A stretch of 64,000 nt of DNA from Paenibacillus paridis (lineage in GTDB: Bacteria > Bacillota > Bacilli > Paenibacillales > Paenibacillaceae). Below the pieces are notes generated by a model. It was not told the origin of the DNA. It saw nothing but the letters and a program-made list of their open reading frames with translations, and made no database searches. Positions 17,300 through 27,103 of the stretch are shown here, piece by piece. The position numbers were made by a program, and so were the translations under genes. Every line of letters starts with the position of its first letter. Position 1 is the first letter of the stretch. The stretch covers positions 682,001 to 746,000 of the forward strand of contig NZ_VCIX01000092.1 in assembly GCF_006345825.1 (NCBI RefSeq). Direction: 5' to 3'.

Positions 17300-17456
17300 T
17301 GCGTTCCCACATGGAGGGCCAATTCAGGTGACGGTGTAACCAGGATAAAAATCTAGCCGTTTCAGCTTCAATTCCGATGATTATTATGTACCCGTTCGCA
17401 CAGAAGTTTTTTGTCAAAGGCGTTCTTGTAAGGTCGGTCAAAGGCTAGCTTATCCG

Positions 17457-18263
17457 TTAAGATAGGAGTTGCGTTTCGGGTAATCGATATTTACGTCGAT
17501 ATTCGGTAGGCGTCAAGTGCACGCTCTTTTTAAATTGTCTCATAAAGTGAACCTCGTTATCGTATCCGCAGAGCTCAGCGATCGTTTTAATATCATGCGT
17601 GGAATTTTCTAATTGATGCAGCGCGAATTCGAGTCGATTATGAATGACGTCATTAATGACGGATACGCCAAATATCTCTTTATACAGCTGTTGAAAATGC
17701 GATCGGCTCATATTCATGCTTGCCGCAAGCTCATCGATTGAATATGAAGTTGAAGGTGTATTATAGATCACATTGCGAAGATTAATAAATTGATCATAGT
17801 GCTTGCTGATATGATGATTGTTGTCGATGCGGCTGTGCATTTCGCTTAATTTCATAAACAGACATCGTATGGTAGCATCCATAATCTCGCGCATGTAAGG
17901 GCCGTTATGGACATGTTCGCTTTGCAGCTCGCTTACTTTTCTGGAAATATAAAAGGGATCATAAGCTGTCATAACCGTATTGAGCGGCAGTTGGAGCTGC
18001 TGGCAAAGCTCTTCAATTTCGTCGGAATCGAAGTGGAACCAATCATGAACCATCGGTTCCTCGACAGCCTCATAGTATTGTTTGCTGCCTTTGCCAAACA
18101 GGATGTAGCTATTTTGCTCTGTGATCTTTAATTTTCCTTGTGATTCAATTTCCATTTTACTGCGGAAAAGTAGAAATAAATAGTCTCCTGAGCCTTCTGG
18201 GCGGTCGACGATAAATCCTTCTTTATGTGTGACATTATAGCCACATCTCTTGATTTGAATCAA
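17457..18263 (-). CDS. AraC-family transcriptional regulator
   Basis: 268 residues from a TTG start behind GGAGGG. An N-terminal cupin-like sensing part (about residues 1-150) is followed by two helix-turn-helix units of the AraC type: YSIDELAASMNMSRSHFQQLYKEIFG and IKTIAELCGYDNEVHFMRQFKKSVHLTPTEYRRKYR. It is divergent from the GH43 and GH51 genes with 144 nt between, so it most likely activates them in response to an arabinose-containing sugar. Confidence 0.92.
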   Translation of the reverse strand: MIQIKRCGYNVTHKEGFIVDRPEGSGDYLFLLFRSKMEIESQGKLKITEQNSYILFGKGSKQYYEAVEEPMVHDWFHFDSDEIEELCQQLQLPLNTVMTAYDPFYISRKVSELQSEHVHNGPYMREIMDATIRCLFMKLSEMHSRIDNNHHISKHYDQFINLRNVIYNTPSTSYSIDELAASMNMSRSHFQQLYKEIFGVSVINDVIHNRLEFALHQLENSTHDIKTIAELCGYDNEVHFMRQFKKSVHLTPTEYRRKYRLPETQLLS

Positions 18264-18407
18264 TGTAATCCCTCCAATAACATTTGGACAATAAATCAGT
18301 TAATACCTATCATATATCATTTACGATTGCACAATAAAGTTGGAAAATAAGGTAGTGTACTAATCTTATTATGGATAATATTTCAGCTATAAGGATGAGT
18401 GAAATCA

Positions 18408-19337
18408 ATGGCAGCAAATTCGGAACAGTATGCGGGTTATTTGTTCGCTTATTTTAAGGGCGAGCGATATGAGGACGGGGAACAAGTATATTTTGCGCTT
18501 AGTGAAGGCAATAACGCATTGGCTTGGAGAGAATTGAACGGTGGAAGACCCGTTCTTGTTTCTACGATGGGAGAGAAGGGGGTTCGCGACCCCTATATCG
18601 TAAGATCCCCACTTGGCAATTCGTTTTATTTGGTGGCGACCGATCTGCGGATACACGGCAATGGCGATTGGAAACGAGCAGTTACGGCGGGGAGCCGTTC
18701 GATAATGATTTGGAACTCATCGGATCTTGTTAAATGGTCACAGCAGTCGATGGTAGAGTTAGCGCCGGAGGGGGCAGGCTGCACATGGGCACCGGAAGTA
18801 TTCCGTGATAGCGGCTCAGACGTATACAATGTCTTTTGGGCTTCCATGCTGGACAACGACCATTCGCGCGGTGAAACGGAAGGTTATCATCGAATGTTGT
18901 ACGCCACAACGAAAGATTTCGTTTCGTTCAGCAAACCGCAAATCTATATGGATTATGGGTATTCTGTCATTGATACAACCATGATAGAAGCTAGGGGCAA
19001 GGTATATCGGATTACCAAAGGACGCAACATCATACAGGAATCAGGCAGTTCTTTCCATGATCTAAGCTATAAGCTTATCAATGGAAACGTTGAGCAGCCG
19101 TTTTTAAAACAAGGCGAAGGGCCGATAATTTTCAAATCAAACACAGAAGACAAGTGGTACGCATTTGTTGACGAATACGTGGATCGTGGCTATGTTCCAC
19201 TTGAAACAACGGATTTGAGTTCTGGTAATTGGGCCTTGCCCGAGCACTACTCTTTGCCTGCTTCGCCGCGCCATGGTTCGGTGCTTCCTGTTACCCAGCT
19301 TGAATATGATAGATTGCTAGAACAATATGGAGGATAA
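18408..19337 (+). CDS. Glycoside hydrolase family 43 enzyme, intracellular
   Basis: About 310 residues starting at the ATG 8 nt after AAGGATGAG (GTG at 18399 is inside that site). Five-bladed propeller GH43 signatures: VRDPYIV (general base Asp) near residue 60, WAPEVF (pKa-modulator position, Glu in place of the usual Asp) near residue 130, and GEGPIIF (general acid Glu) near residue 240. No signal peptide. GH43 enzymes act on arabinose- or xylose-containing oligosaccharides. Placed just before a GH51 gene and divergent from an AraC regulator, so an arabino-oligosaccharide is the likely substrate. Confidence 0.85.
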   Translation: MAANSEQYAGYLFAYFKGERYEDGEQVYFALSEGNNALAWRELNGGRPVLVSTMGEKGVRDPYIVRSPLGNSFYLVATDLRIHGNGDWKRAVTAGSRSIMIWNSSDLVKWSQQSMVELAPEGAGCTWAPEVFRDSGSDVYNVFWASMLDNDHSRGETEGYHRMLYATTKDFVSFSKPQIYMDYGYSVIDTTMIEARGKVYRITKGRNIIQESGSSFHDLSYKLINGNVEQPFLKQGEGPIIFKSNTEDKWYAFVDEYVDRGYVPLETTDLSSGNWALPEHYSLPASPRHGSVLPVTQLEYDRLLEQYGG

Positions 19338-19420
19338 GCTCATGGACAAGCAGTTGCAATAGCTGACCTTACTCGGTGAATGGGCTGACTTTTTCTAATT
19401 CAAGATGGAGGAGATGTCAA

Positions 19421-21820
19421 ATGAGTAAGAATCAAGGAAAGCTAACGATCCACACAAAGCAACGAGGTGCCGAACTTAGCGATTTATTCGGCATTTTCTT
19501 CGAGGACTTGAACCATGCGGCCGATGGTGGACTCTATGCAGAGCTAATCCGCAATCGTTCGTTCGAGTTTGATCCGATCGATCATCCTGATTTTCATTCG
19601 CTGACTGCTTGGGAGAAAGTCGAGAGAGGCGGCGGACTGGCCGAGCTCTGGATTGAAGACTCGTATCCAATGAATGAACGCAATAGACATTATGCTGTTA
19701 TCGCTATTAATAAGCCGGGTGATGGAGTCGGAATTGCGAATGTGGGCTTCAATTCGGGAATCCCTGTTCGGACAGGGGAAGAATATCTATTCTCCTTCTA
19801 CGCGAGACGCGATGAGAGCTTCAATGAACCGATCCGTATTACGATTGAAAGCAATGAAGGTATTATCCATGGAGATGCGACAGTTGTGATAGACTCGTCC
19901 GAATGGAGAAGATACGAGGCTGCAATTACTGTTAATGAAACGAATTACAGCAGCAGGCTAACGATTACGACAGTCGGATCAGGAAAGCTGTATGTGGACA
20001 TGGTCTCGTTGTTCCCCAAGAAAACGTACCTAGGGCGTATGAACGGACTGCGAGAAGATATTGCATCTTTACTTGCCGAGCTGAAGCCCAAGTTTATGCG
20101 TTTCCCCGGTGGTTGCCTGGTACATGACGGCTCCCTGAACCCGGATGACCGCAATTCAATGTACCGTTGGAAAAACACGATCGGTCCCATTGAGCAGCGG
20201 CCTTCAAGAAGGAACAATTGGCGATATAATCAGACCCTTGGTTTAGGCTATTATGAATACTTCCTGTTCTGCGCGGATATTGGCGCAAAGCCGATTCCTA
20301 TCCTGCCAGGCGGGTATGATCCGCATCATAAACGAATCGTTCCAATTGACGAGCTAGGCCCTTGGATTGACGATGCGCTTGATCTGATTGAATTCGCGAA
20401 TGGTGATCCCTCGACGGAATGGGGAGCTATCCGTGCAGAGCTTGGTCACTCAGAACCGTTTGGGCTCGAATATATCGGCATTGGCAACGAGGAGGTCGGT
20501 GAACCGTTCTTTGAGCGGTACAGCTATTTCCATCAAGCGATTAAAACCAAGTATCCGGCTATGAAAATTATTAATTCCAGCGGCCCGTTTGCTGCCGGGG
20601 GCGAATATGAGAGAGGCTGGCAGTCAGCGCGGGAGAACGGATCAGATCTAGTGGATGAGCATTACTATCAATCACCGGAATGGTTTTTGGCTAACTTCGA
20701 TCGTTATGACGGGTTCAAGGCAGATGAACCAAAGGTGTTTTTGGGAGAATACGCTTCATGGGGCAACACCTATTATAATGCGATCACTGAAGCGGCCTAT
20801 ATGATCGGATTGGAGCGTAACGCCCATTCGGTTGGGTTGGCATGCTATGCACCTATGCTCTGTAACGTCGACTATGTGAACTGGAAGCCCGATCTTATTT
20901 GGTTCAACAACCATGAGGTATTCGGTACGCCGAACTACTACGTGCAGAAGCTGTTTATGCATCATCAAGGAGATCGACTGCTTCATATCGAAGCGAGTGG
21001 CTTCTCGCAGCCTAAAGTTGGCGAGGCGAAGTCAATCAATGGCGCAATCGAGCTGACCGCAAACGCCAGCAGCGTTAACTTCTCGGACGTGCGTATCGTG
21101 AACAACGATACAAGCGAAGAAAGGTTATTCACAGGTTGGACAGCCGAGCTATCGGACACCGAGGAATCTCGTCTTGAAGGAAAGACGAAACGAGCTGTTC
21201 GTCTTGGCGATACGGATTGGTCTAATTATACGCTATACATGACGGCTAGAAGAATTGACGGTTCAAAAGGGTTCGTCGTGTACTTTGGCCAATCTGACGA
21301 ACGAAACCAATTGTTCTGGGAAATCGGCGGCTGGCAAAATCAAGATTCCATGATTAGCTCCCGCGTGGACAATCGCAATTCTTGCTTAACGCAAAGCTTG
21401 TTCGCCGTCGAAACTAACGTCAAGTATGAGCTTGCTCTAGAAGTATCGGGAAGACGGATTCGAGCCTACATTAACGGAGAGCTCATTCATGATACGGTGG
21501 ATAAGCTGCCTATTATCCAGCCGCTCTACAGCTCCTCTAGTGCAGATGATGCTACAGGCGACACGATCATCAAGGTTGTTAATGTACAGGACGCTGCCGT
21601 ATCAGCGGACGTTGCTTTGGAGGATTTGCCAAAGGCAAACGAGCATTTCGTCGAAATCTATGAGCTATCAGGTTATTTGCTTGAGGATGAGAATAGCTTT
21701 GAGCAGCCTCAGAAGATTATGCCGGTTCAACGCGGCTTTTCGTTCGAAGGCAACAGCTTTTCTCATGAGTTTCCCGCACATTCCGTTACCGTATTTAGAA
21801 TCAAAACGTCAGCCGAATAA
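19421..21820 (+). CDS. GH51 alpha-L-arabinofuranosidase with accessory beta domains
   Basis: About 799 residues from the ATG 7 nt after GGAGGAG (TTG at 19376 has no site). GH51 removes terminal arabinofuranose from arabinan and arabinoxylan. The acid/base Glu lies in GIGNEEVG and the nucleophile Glu in FLGEYASWG. The protein is longer than the roughly 500-residue intracellular GH51 enzymes. An N-terminal beta-sandwich (about residues 60-200, YAVIAINKPGD and YLFSFYARRD, CBM4/9-like) precedes the barrel. A second sandwich (about residues 560-710, WSNYTLYMTARRI, GFVVYFGQ) interrupts or follows it. No signal peptide. Follows the GH43 gene by 83 nt. Confidence 0.93.
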   Translation: MSKNQGKLTIHTKQRGAELSDLFGIFFEDLNHAADGGLYAELIRNRSFEFDPIDHPDFHSLTAWEKVERGGGLAELWIEDSYPMNERNRHYAVIAINKPGDGVGIANVGFNSGIPVRTGEEYLFSFYARRDESFNEPIRITIESNEGIIHGDATVVIDSSEWRRYEAAITVNETNYSSRLTITTVGSGKLYVDMVSLFPKKTYLGRMNGLREDIASLLAELKPKFMRFPGGCLVHDGSLNPDDRNSMYRWKNTIGPIEQRPSRRNNWRYNQTLGLGYYEYFLFCADIGAKPIPILPGGYDPHHKRIVPIDELGPWIDDALDLIEFANGDPSTEWGAIRAELGHSEPFGLEYIGIGNEEVGEPFFERYSYFHQAIKTKYPAMKIINSSGPFAAGGEYERGWQSARENGSDLVDEHYYQSPEWFLANFDRYDGFKADEPKVFLGEYASWGNTYYNAITEAAYMIGLERNAHSVGLACYAPMLCNVDYVNWKPDLIWFNNHEVFGTPNYYVQKLFMHHQGDRLLHIEASGFSQPKVGEAKSINGAIELTANASSVNFSDVRIVNNDTSEERLFTGWTAELSDTEESRLEGKTKRAVRLGDTDWSNYTLYMTARRIDGSKGFVVYFGQSDERNQLFWEIGGWQNQDSMISSRVDNRNSCLTQSLFAVETNVKYELALEVSGRRIRAYINGELIHDTVDKLPIIQPLYSSSSADDATGDTIIKVVNVQDAAVSADVALEDLPKANEHFVEIYELSGYLLEDENSFEQPQKIMPVQRGFSFEGNSFSHEFPAHSVTVFRIKTSAE

Positions 21821-21836
21821 GCTGGCGTTTTTTTTA
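21805..21836 (+). terminator. Rho-independent terminator overlapping the GH51 stop
   Basis: AACGTCAGC and GCTGGCGTT (one G-T pair) flank a 7-nt loop holding the stop codon; seven or more T residues follow. Confidence 0.85.
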
Positions 21837-21956
21837 CATATGTAACAAATGGAAAGCAATTGGAAGGAAACATGTATGTGAGTTCAACAGCTTTTTCTAT
21901 TTCATAAAGATGTCGGTATAATAGGAAGAACGATTACATAAAGGAGTGGAATTCAT

Positions 21957-23078
21957 ATGAAGGTCATTGTCATTGGAGCGGGCATTGCTGGAGCATCAAC
22001 CGCTTACCAATTGGCTAAGCAGGGAGCGGATGTTCTCATCATCGATCGGAAAGATGAAGGACAGGCAACGGATGCCGCTGCCGGCATTATTTGCCCCTGG
22101 TTGTCACAGCGGCGTAATAAGGCTTGGTATCGCCTTGCGAAAGCCGGAGCGTCTTATTATCCGATGCTGATTGAAGAGCTTGAAAGAGAAGGGGAGACCG
22201 AAACCGGCTATGCCAAGGTTGGGGCCCTTAATATACATATAGATCCAGAGAAAATCAGCAAAATGGAAGAGCGAGCATACAAGCGTATAGAAGACGCGAC
22301 AGATATCGGAGAGATTACTCGGCTTGATTCACAAAGCACTCGCGAGCTCTTCCCGCTGCTCGCTGAAGGATATACATCCCTTCATATTAGCGGTGCCGCG
22401 CGTGTTGATGGCCGGGCGCTGCGTGATGCTTTGCTTCGATCTGCCCAAAGAAACGGGGCGGAGCTTATATACGGAAATGCGGAGCTGGAATTTCAATTCA
22501 AACGTGTAACGGGTGTGAAGGTTGGGGCAGATCACTACTCGGCTCAACTCGTGATCGTTTGCGCTGGAGCTTGGGCAGGAGAATTGCTGCAACCATTGGG
22601 CATTGATTTTAAAGTCAGTTATCAGAAAGCGCAAATCATGCACTTGCAGGTGCATGATACCAATCAAAATACGGATAAATGGCCGGTCATTATGCCGCCT
22701 TCCGATCAATATTTGCTCGCCTTTAAACAGCACAAAATCGTGATAGGGGCAACTCATGAAAATCATGTGCAGGACTATGATACTAGGATTACCCCCGGCG
22801 GAATGCATGAAATTTTAAGCAAATGTCTAGCTATCGCCCCTGATCTGGCAGATAGTACTTTTCAGGAAGTAAGGGTGGGCTTTCGCCCATTTACAGCTGA
22901 TTTTCTTCCGGTTATAGGCGCCATTCCAGATTGGGAAGGGCTTCTTGCAGTAAACGGTCTCGGCGCCTCCGGATTGACGATGGGCCCTTATATCGGAGTC
23001 CAGTTAGCTAAGTTAGCGTTGGGAATGGACTTGGACATTGATCTAACCGATTATGACATTCGTAAAGCTATGGGCTGA
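21957..23078 (+). CDS. FAD-dependent amino-acid oxidase/dehydrogenase-like protein (DadA/ThiO family)
   Basis: 373-residue cytosolic flavoprotein of the DAO fold. The FAD-binding dinucleotide motif VIGAGIAGASTAYQLAKQG is at the N terminus with Asp-Arg of the ribose-binding strand about 12 residues later (LIIDRKD), and a C-terminal GLGASGLTMGPYIG completes the FAD site. AAAGGAG precedes the ATG. Members oxidise D-amino acids, glycine or sarcosine; specificity is not readable. Convergent with the next gene at a 9-nt gap with no clear terminator. Confidence 0.88.
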   Translation: MKVIVIGAGIAGASTAYQLAKQGADVLIIDRKDEGQATDAAAGIICPWLSQRRNKAWYRLAKAGASYYPMLIEELEREGETETGYAKVGALNIHIDPEKISKMEERAYKRIEDATDIGEITRLDSQSTRELFPLLAEGYTSLHISGAARVDGRALRDALLRSAQRNGAELIYGNAELEFQFKRVTGVKVGADHYSAQLVIVCAGAWAGELLQPLGIDFKVSYQKAQIMHLQVHDTNQNTDKWPVIMPPSDQYLLAFKQHKIVIGATHENHVQDYDTRITPGGMHEILSKCLAIAPDLADSTFQEVRVGFRPFTADFLPVIGAIPDWEGLLAVNGLGASGLTMGPYIGVQLAKLALGMDLDIDLTDYDIRKAMG

Positions 23079-23087
23079 GCTGTTGGT

Positions 23088-23957
23088 TTATACACTATTC
23101 TGCAGGTAACGAAATTCAAATTCATCGGGTTTCCAACCTGGAACAGGCGGTCTTCTTAATTGTGGGAAACTTACGCTATCAACTTTCCAGACTCCAGCGG
23201 TATAAACAAGATTAGCTATCCGATCGCTGACGTAATAAGTTGCACCGGACAAGTCAACTCCTTGAGTAATGGTTTCTAATAATCTTGCTGATGTACTATT
23301 TTTGTAATATATAGTTGATACATAATCATAACCATGCTCAGGATTGCCAAGTTGAAGATTGGATTCTATGCCATTTTCAATGAGATTATCAATAAAGCGA
23401 TTGGTAAAGTAAGACTTGAAATGAAGTCGAATATCTTTTATGGCAGACATATCGCTTGCTTCATTTAATTTATTGGATAATAGTTTTAGACGGGCATCCG
23501 ATATTTTCTGTGATGCTGGAAGCTGAACGCCTCCCATGTTCACGGCAATACGATTTTCTTCCAAGATAATCGTGGCTTGTTGAATCTGCTGATTCCATTC
23601 AACTTCGGCTCCGAGTGTTTGGCTGACAAATCGCAACGGAACATAGGTGATGCTGTTGATTAACTCGACTGGTACATCCAGTTCAATCTCGGTATGGTCG
23701 ACAATCACCTTTTTGGAATCGAGGGTAAGCCGGATATTGGTATCGCCTTGCTTTATTTCAATTGTTTTTAGCTGTGGGTTCCACTCCACGATAGCACCCA
23801 TATTTTGAGATACGGCTCGTAAAGGGATCAACATTCGGTTGTTCTTCAATTGCCCGTTTTCAATAATCGTGGGGTTATAGGCGAAGCCTACGGTTGGTAA
23901 GGCGGGAAAGGCTAAAATCGTGAAAGCTAGCATCGTTAAAGTCAGTTTTTTAATCAT
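23088..23957 (-). CDS. Secreted copper-amine-oxidase-like stalk-domain protein
   Basis: 289 residues with a cleavable-looking signal peptide (MIKKLTLTMLAFTILAFPALPTVGFA). Two CuAO-N (copper amine oxidase N-terminal) modules follow near residues 35-90 and 100-140: MLIPLRAVSQNMGAIVEWN and TYVPLRFVSQTLGAEVEWN. The remaining about 140 residues are of unknown fold. CuAO-N modules are abundant in secreted Paenibacillus proteins and probably bind the cell surface. No catalytic domain is present. AGGAGG sits before the ATG. Confidence 0.87.
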   Translation of the reverse strand: MIKKLTLTMLAFTILAFPALPTVGFAYNPTIIENGQLKNNRMLIPLRAVSQNMGAIVEWNPQLKTIEIKQGDTNIRLTLDSKKVIVDHTEIELDVPVELINSITYVPLRFVSQTLGAEVEWNQQIQQATIILEENRIAVNMGGVQLPASQKISDARLKLLSNKLNEASDMSAIKDIRLHFKSYFTNRFIDNLIENGIESNLQLGNPEHGYDYVSTIYYKNSTSARLLETITQGVDLSGATYYVSDRIANLVYTAGVWKVDSVSFPQLRRPPVPGWKPDEFEFRYLQNSV

Positions 23958-24070
23958 GTTAACCTCCTTCTAATACAACCATAGACGCAATTCCCGTGGA
24001 AAGGTTACGAAATAATTCCATTTATTTACTTGGACGAATCCGAGCATGTATTCTATTTTTGGAACATGAA

Positions 24071-24099
24071 TTGTATAAAAATACTTTTATGTGTATAAT
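24071..24099 (+). promoter_or_regulatory. Candidate SigA promoter of argC
   Basis: TTGTAT, 17-nt spacer, TATAAT, 29 nt before the start of the argC gene. The -10 is perfect; the -35 keeps only TTG. Confidence 0.5.
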
Positions 24100-24127
24100 T
24101 ATTCATTATATATAAAGGGGATAGCCC

Positions 24128-25099
24128 ATGAAAGTATTTGTAGATGGCCAGTACGGCACGACAGGACTCAAAATACATAAAAGACTTTCCAAGCGGAACG
24201 ATGTTGAGCTTCTATCGATTTCGGCGGAGGATAAAAAAGATCCCGAGATGAGAATAAAGGTATTGAATGAAGCAGATATTGTATTTATGTGTCTGCCGGA
24301 CCAAGCTGCTCGAGAAGCCGTGACTCTCATTAAAAATCCCAATACCCTTGTGATTGATAGCAGTACGGCTTTTCGTACCCATGATGAGTGGACCTATGGC
24401 TTGCCGGAATTATCTGTTACACAAAGAGTAAAGATCTCCAGCGCTGCTCGCGTGTCGGTGCCTGGTTGTCATGCTACAGCATTTATACTTGCAATTAATC
24501 CACTTGTCCAGATGGGGCTCCTTCCGCCTGGTTATCCGGTTAGTTGTCAATCATTAACGGGTTATAGTGGCGGGGGCAAAGCATTAATTGAACAACATGA
24601 GGCAGGTCGTTATAGTGATGTAAATGACAGCTTAAAGCACCCTCAGCACTATAGCTTAAGCCTCGAGCATAAGCATTTGCCTGAAATGAAGAAATTCACA
24701 GCTCTTGCGTTTCATCCTGTATTCCTTCCGACAGTTTGCAATTATTATAATGGTATGGTGATGACGATTCCTTTGGTTACTCGTCTGCTTACTAATCAAC
24801 CTAGTCTTCAGGAAATTCATGCTGCTCTCACAGATTACTATCAAGGAGAAACGTTCGTAAAAGTTTTCCCGCTTGATGATACGAAAGGAATTTCTCCATA
24901 TGCTCTTGATCCGACATTGTGCAACGGAACGAATTGCTCTGAAATTTTTGTCCTAGGAAACGATGATCAAGTACTTATCGCATGCAGACTAGACAATCTT
25001 GGGAAAGGCTCTTCGGGAGCAGCGATACAATGTATGAATATCATGTTGGGTCTTGACGAGGGATTAGGGCTTATCGAGGGAAGCGCAAATAAAGTATAA
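24128..25099 (+). CDS. argC: N-acetyl-gamma-glutamyl-phosphate reductase, type 2
   Basis: 323 residues; NADPH-dependent reduction of N-acetyl-glutamyl phosphate in arginine synthesis, cytosolic. The N-terminal VDGQYGTTGLKIHKRL nucleotide-binding motif, the catalytic Cys in VPGCHAT near residue 114 and the SLTGYSGGGKALIEQHEAG stretch mark the shorter type 2 ArgC enzymes. It stands alone here with no other arg genes beside it, so either it is a second ArgC or the arginine genes are dispersed. AAAGGGG before the ATG. Confidence 0.9.
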   Translation: MKVFVDGQYGTTGLKIHKRLSKRNDVELLSISAEDKKDPEMRIKVLNEADIVFMCLPDQAAREAVTLIKNPNTLVIDSSTAFRTHDEWTYGLPELSVTQRVKISSAARVSVPGCHATAFILAINPLVQMGLLPPGYPVSCQSLTGYSGGGKALIEQHEAGRYSDVNDSLKHPQHYSLSLEHKHLPEMKKFTALAFHPVFLPTVCNYYNGMVMTIPLVTRLLTNQPSLQEIHAALTDYYQGETFVKVFPLDDTKGISPYALDPTLCNGTNCSEIFVLGNDDQVLIACRLDNLGKGSSGAAIQCMNIMLGLDEGLGLIEGSANKV

Positions 25100-25324
25100 G
25101 TAAGAATAGCGAACAGAAGCGATGTAGATGGTTGCCGATGACGCATAGCATTTTTATGCTCGTTCATACTCCGTTCATATTGTCGTCATGGAGAGTACAT
25201 TTTCGTCGTGTAAGCTTTCCTTAGCGGTCGTTAAGACAGCACAATATAGAGATGATGACAGGAGAAGATGCGAGTGGGAATACGAGCAGCAAAGAAAACA
25301 GAGTCTGATACAGGAACAGGTAGG

Positions 25325-26263
25325 ATGAAAAAAATTTTTAAGATGATACTAAAAATATTAGCCGTATTCGTTATCCTCATTGTGGTTTTTGTTGCTATTG
25401 TTTTTATTGTTAATAAGATCAGCACGAAATCGGAGCAAGGGAAAATACAAACCTATGGTCAATTAGTACCTGTAGATGGGAAAAATATGAATGTTCTGAT
25501 TCAGGGACAAGGCGAAGAAACAATTGTACTACTTCCAGGATATGGAACAGCAACGCCAGCGCTTGATTTTAAGCCGCTAATTGAAGAGCTGGCACCATTT
25601 TACAAAGTCGTCGTGGTTGAGCCATTTGGATACGGTTTAAGTGATGGAACGAAAAAAGAACGTACCACTGAAAATATCGTGAGTGAAATCCATGAAGCTC
25701 TGCAGGGGCTTAATATCGATCGTTATATTCTCATGGGTCACTCCATTGCCGGCATTTATGGAATAGAATATATCAATAAATATCCAAATGAAGTAAGCGC
25801 GTTTGCAGGGATTGATAGCAGTGTTCCAACGCAAGGCGGTATGGATGCTGAGCTTCCAACGGGAAGCTTAAAGCTGCTCAAACAATCAGGCTTCGGCAGA
25901 TTGATGCTGAAATTCGGTACTGACCCGTATGAAGAACTGCCGTTTGATGACGAAACGAAACAACAAATGAGAATGTTTACTCTTAAAAACATGTATGAGT
26001 CTACCACATTAAATGAAATGGAACATATTTCAACTAATTTTAAAGCAGCTCGCGGCTTAACCTTCCCACCAAATCTACCGCTTATTTTCTTTATCCAAGC
26101 GAATAACACAGGCGTTGAAGGATGGATCCCGCTGCACGAAGAGCAAATCAAAGATTCTGTTCATGGCAAGGTGTTGACCTTTGATGGTGACCATTATTTA
26201 CACCACACCAAATCGAAAGAAATCGCTGAAAACTTTAGGACGTTTATGGAAGAAGTAAAATAA
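25325..26263 (+). CDS. Membrane-anchored alpha/beta hydrolase
   Basis: About 312 residues from the ATG behind AGGAACAGG; a longer in-frame start at 25268 has poor spacing and adds a non-homologous-looking tail. A single hydrophobic helix (residues 8-31) anchors the N terminus, catalytic domain outside. GHSIAG (nucleophile Ser) near residue 138 and the C-terminal DGDHYLHH (catalytic His) give the hydrolase triad; oxyanion strand LLPGYG near residue 67. Likely a lipase or esterase of unknown substrate. Confidence 0.85.
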   Translation: MKKIFKMILKILAVFVILIVVFVAIVFIVNKISTKSEQGKIQTYGQLVPVDGKNMNVLIQGQGEETIVLLPGYGTATPALDFKPLIEELAPFYKVVVVEPFGYGLSDGTKKERTTENIVSEIHEALQGLNIDRYILMGHSIAGIYGIEYINKYPNEVSAFAGIDSSVPTQGGMDAELPTGSLKLLKQSGFGRLMLKFGTDPYEELPFDDETKQQMRMFTLKNMYESTTLNEMEHISTNFKAARGLTFPPNLPLIFFIQANNTGVEGWIPLHEEQIKDSVHGKVLTFDGDHYLHHTKSKEIAENFRTFMEEVK

Positions 26264-26272
26264 GAGAACAAG

Positions 26273-26298
26273 AAAACCGTCCTTAGGGCGGTTTTTTT
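26273..26298 (+). terminator. Rho-independent terminator
   Basis: AAACCGTCC and GGGCGGTTT (one G-T pair) with a short loop, then seven T residues, just after the hydrolase stop. Confidence 0.88.
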
Positions 26299-26460
26299 GT
26301 GTATTCTCAGCTATTTTCCTTTCGAAACCGATTCCATATCTTTCTAATCGAAGAGTTTATGATATTAAGTTATGAATTTATGTACTTCAGACATATCGAC
26401 TGCTGGTGAATGATCATGATATGATTTGAGCAGACTATCATCATATTAGGAGGTTTTGCA

Positions 26461-26895
26461 ATGGGACAAGATAATACAATAACAATAATAATTGAAACGG
26501 TTGTTCATGCCCCTGTTGAAAGCGTGTGGGAATATTGGACGGAACCGAAGCATATTACAAAATGGAGTTATGCCTCTGATGAATGGCACGCGCCATCCGC
26601 TGAGAATGATCTGAGGGCTGGCGGTACATTCGTCACGAGAATGGAAGCTAAAGATGGCAGCTTTGGATTTGATTTCGGCGGTGTTTACGATGAGGTTAAC
26701 CTTAACGAGAGTATTATCTACACGATTGGCGACGGTAGAAAAGTGAAGATTGATTTTAAACCCCAAGACAATAACACGCATATCATCGAATACTTCGAAG
26801 CAGAAGAAACCAACGAACTCGAGATGCAAAAAGCCGGATGGCAAGCGATTTTGGATAATTTCAAAAAATATGCAGAAGCAGCTAACGAAGAATAA
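26461..26895 (+). CDS. AHSA1/SRPBCC-domain protein
   Basis: 144-residue helix-grip protein of the Activator-of-Hsp90-ATPase homologue (AHSA1) family: VHAPVESVWEYWTEPKHITKWSYASDEWHAP at the start and AGWQAILDNFKKY at the C-terminal helix. These bacterial proteins bind hydrophobic ligands; function otherwise unknown. No signal peptide. AGGAGG before the ATG. Confidence 0.88.
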   Translation: MGQDNTITIIIETVVHAPVESVWEYWTEPKHITKWSYASDEWHAPSAENDLRAGGTFVTRMEAKDGSFGFDFGGVYDEVNLNESIIYTIGDGRKVKIDFKPQDNNTHIIEYFEAEETNELEMQKAGWQAILDNFKKYAEAANEE

Positions 26896-26912
26896 AATTT
26901 CTTCGCAGCCTT

Positions 26913-26944
26913 AGAAGCGCATGCCGACATTGGCATGCGCTTCT
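26913..26944. terminator. Strong 13-bp hairpin after the AHSA1 gene
   Basis: AGAAGCGCATGCC and GGCATGCGCTTCT pair perfectly round a 6-nt loop. T residues after it are few, so termination efficiency is uncertain. Confidence 0.6.
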
Positions 26945-27103
26945 TCAATGTATGGCGAAATGCTGGAAATAAGAGTTCCTGTACGCTATGTTTGATAAAA
27001 AGATATTAAAAAATAAATATCTTGACTTTTTGGTTTCTTTAGACAGGGTATTGACTTCCTTGTGCTATAGTATTAAAAGTTAACCATTCATAGGAGGCAG
27101 CTC

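Noticed and set aside
25268..25324. Longer start of the alpha/beta hydrolase
   Set aside because: The ribosome site lies too close to that ATG, and the extra residues look non-homologous; ATG at 25325 gives a normal membrane-anchor start.
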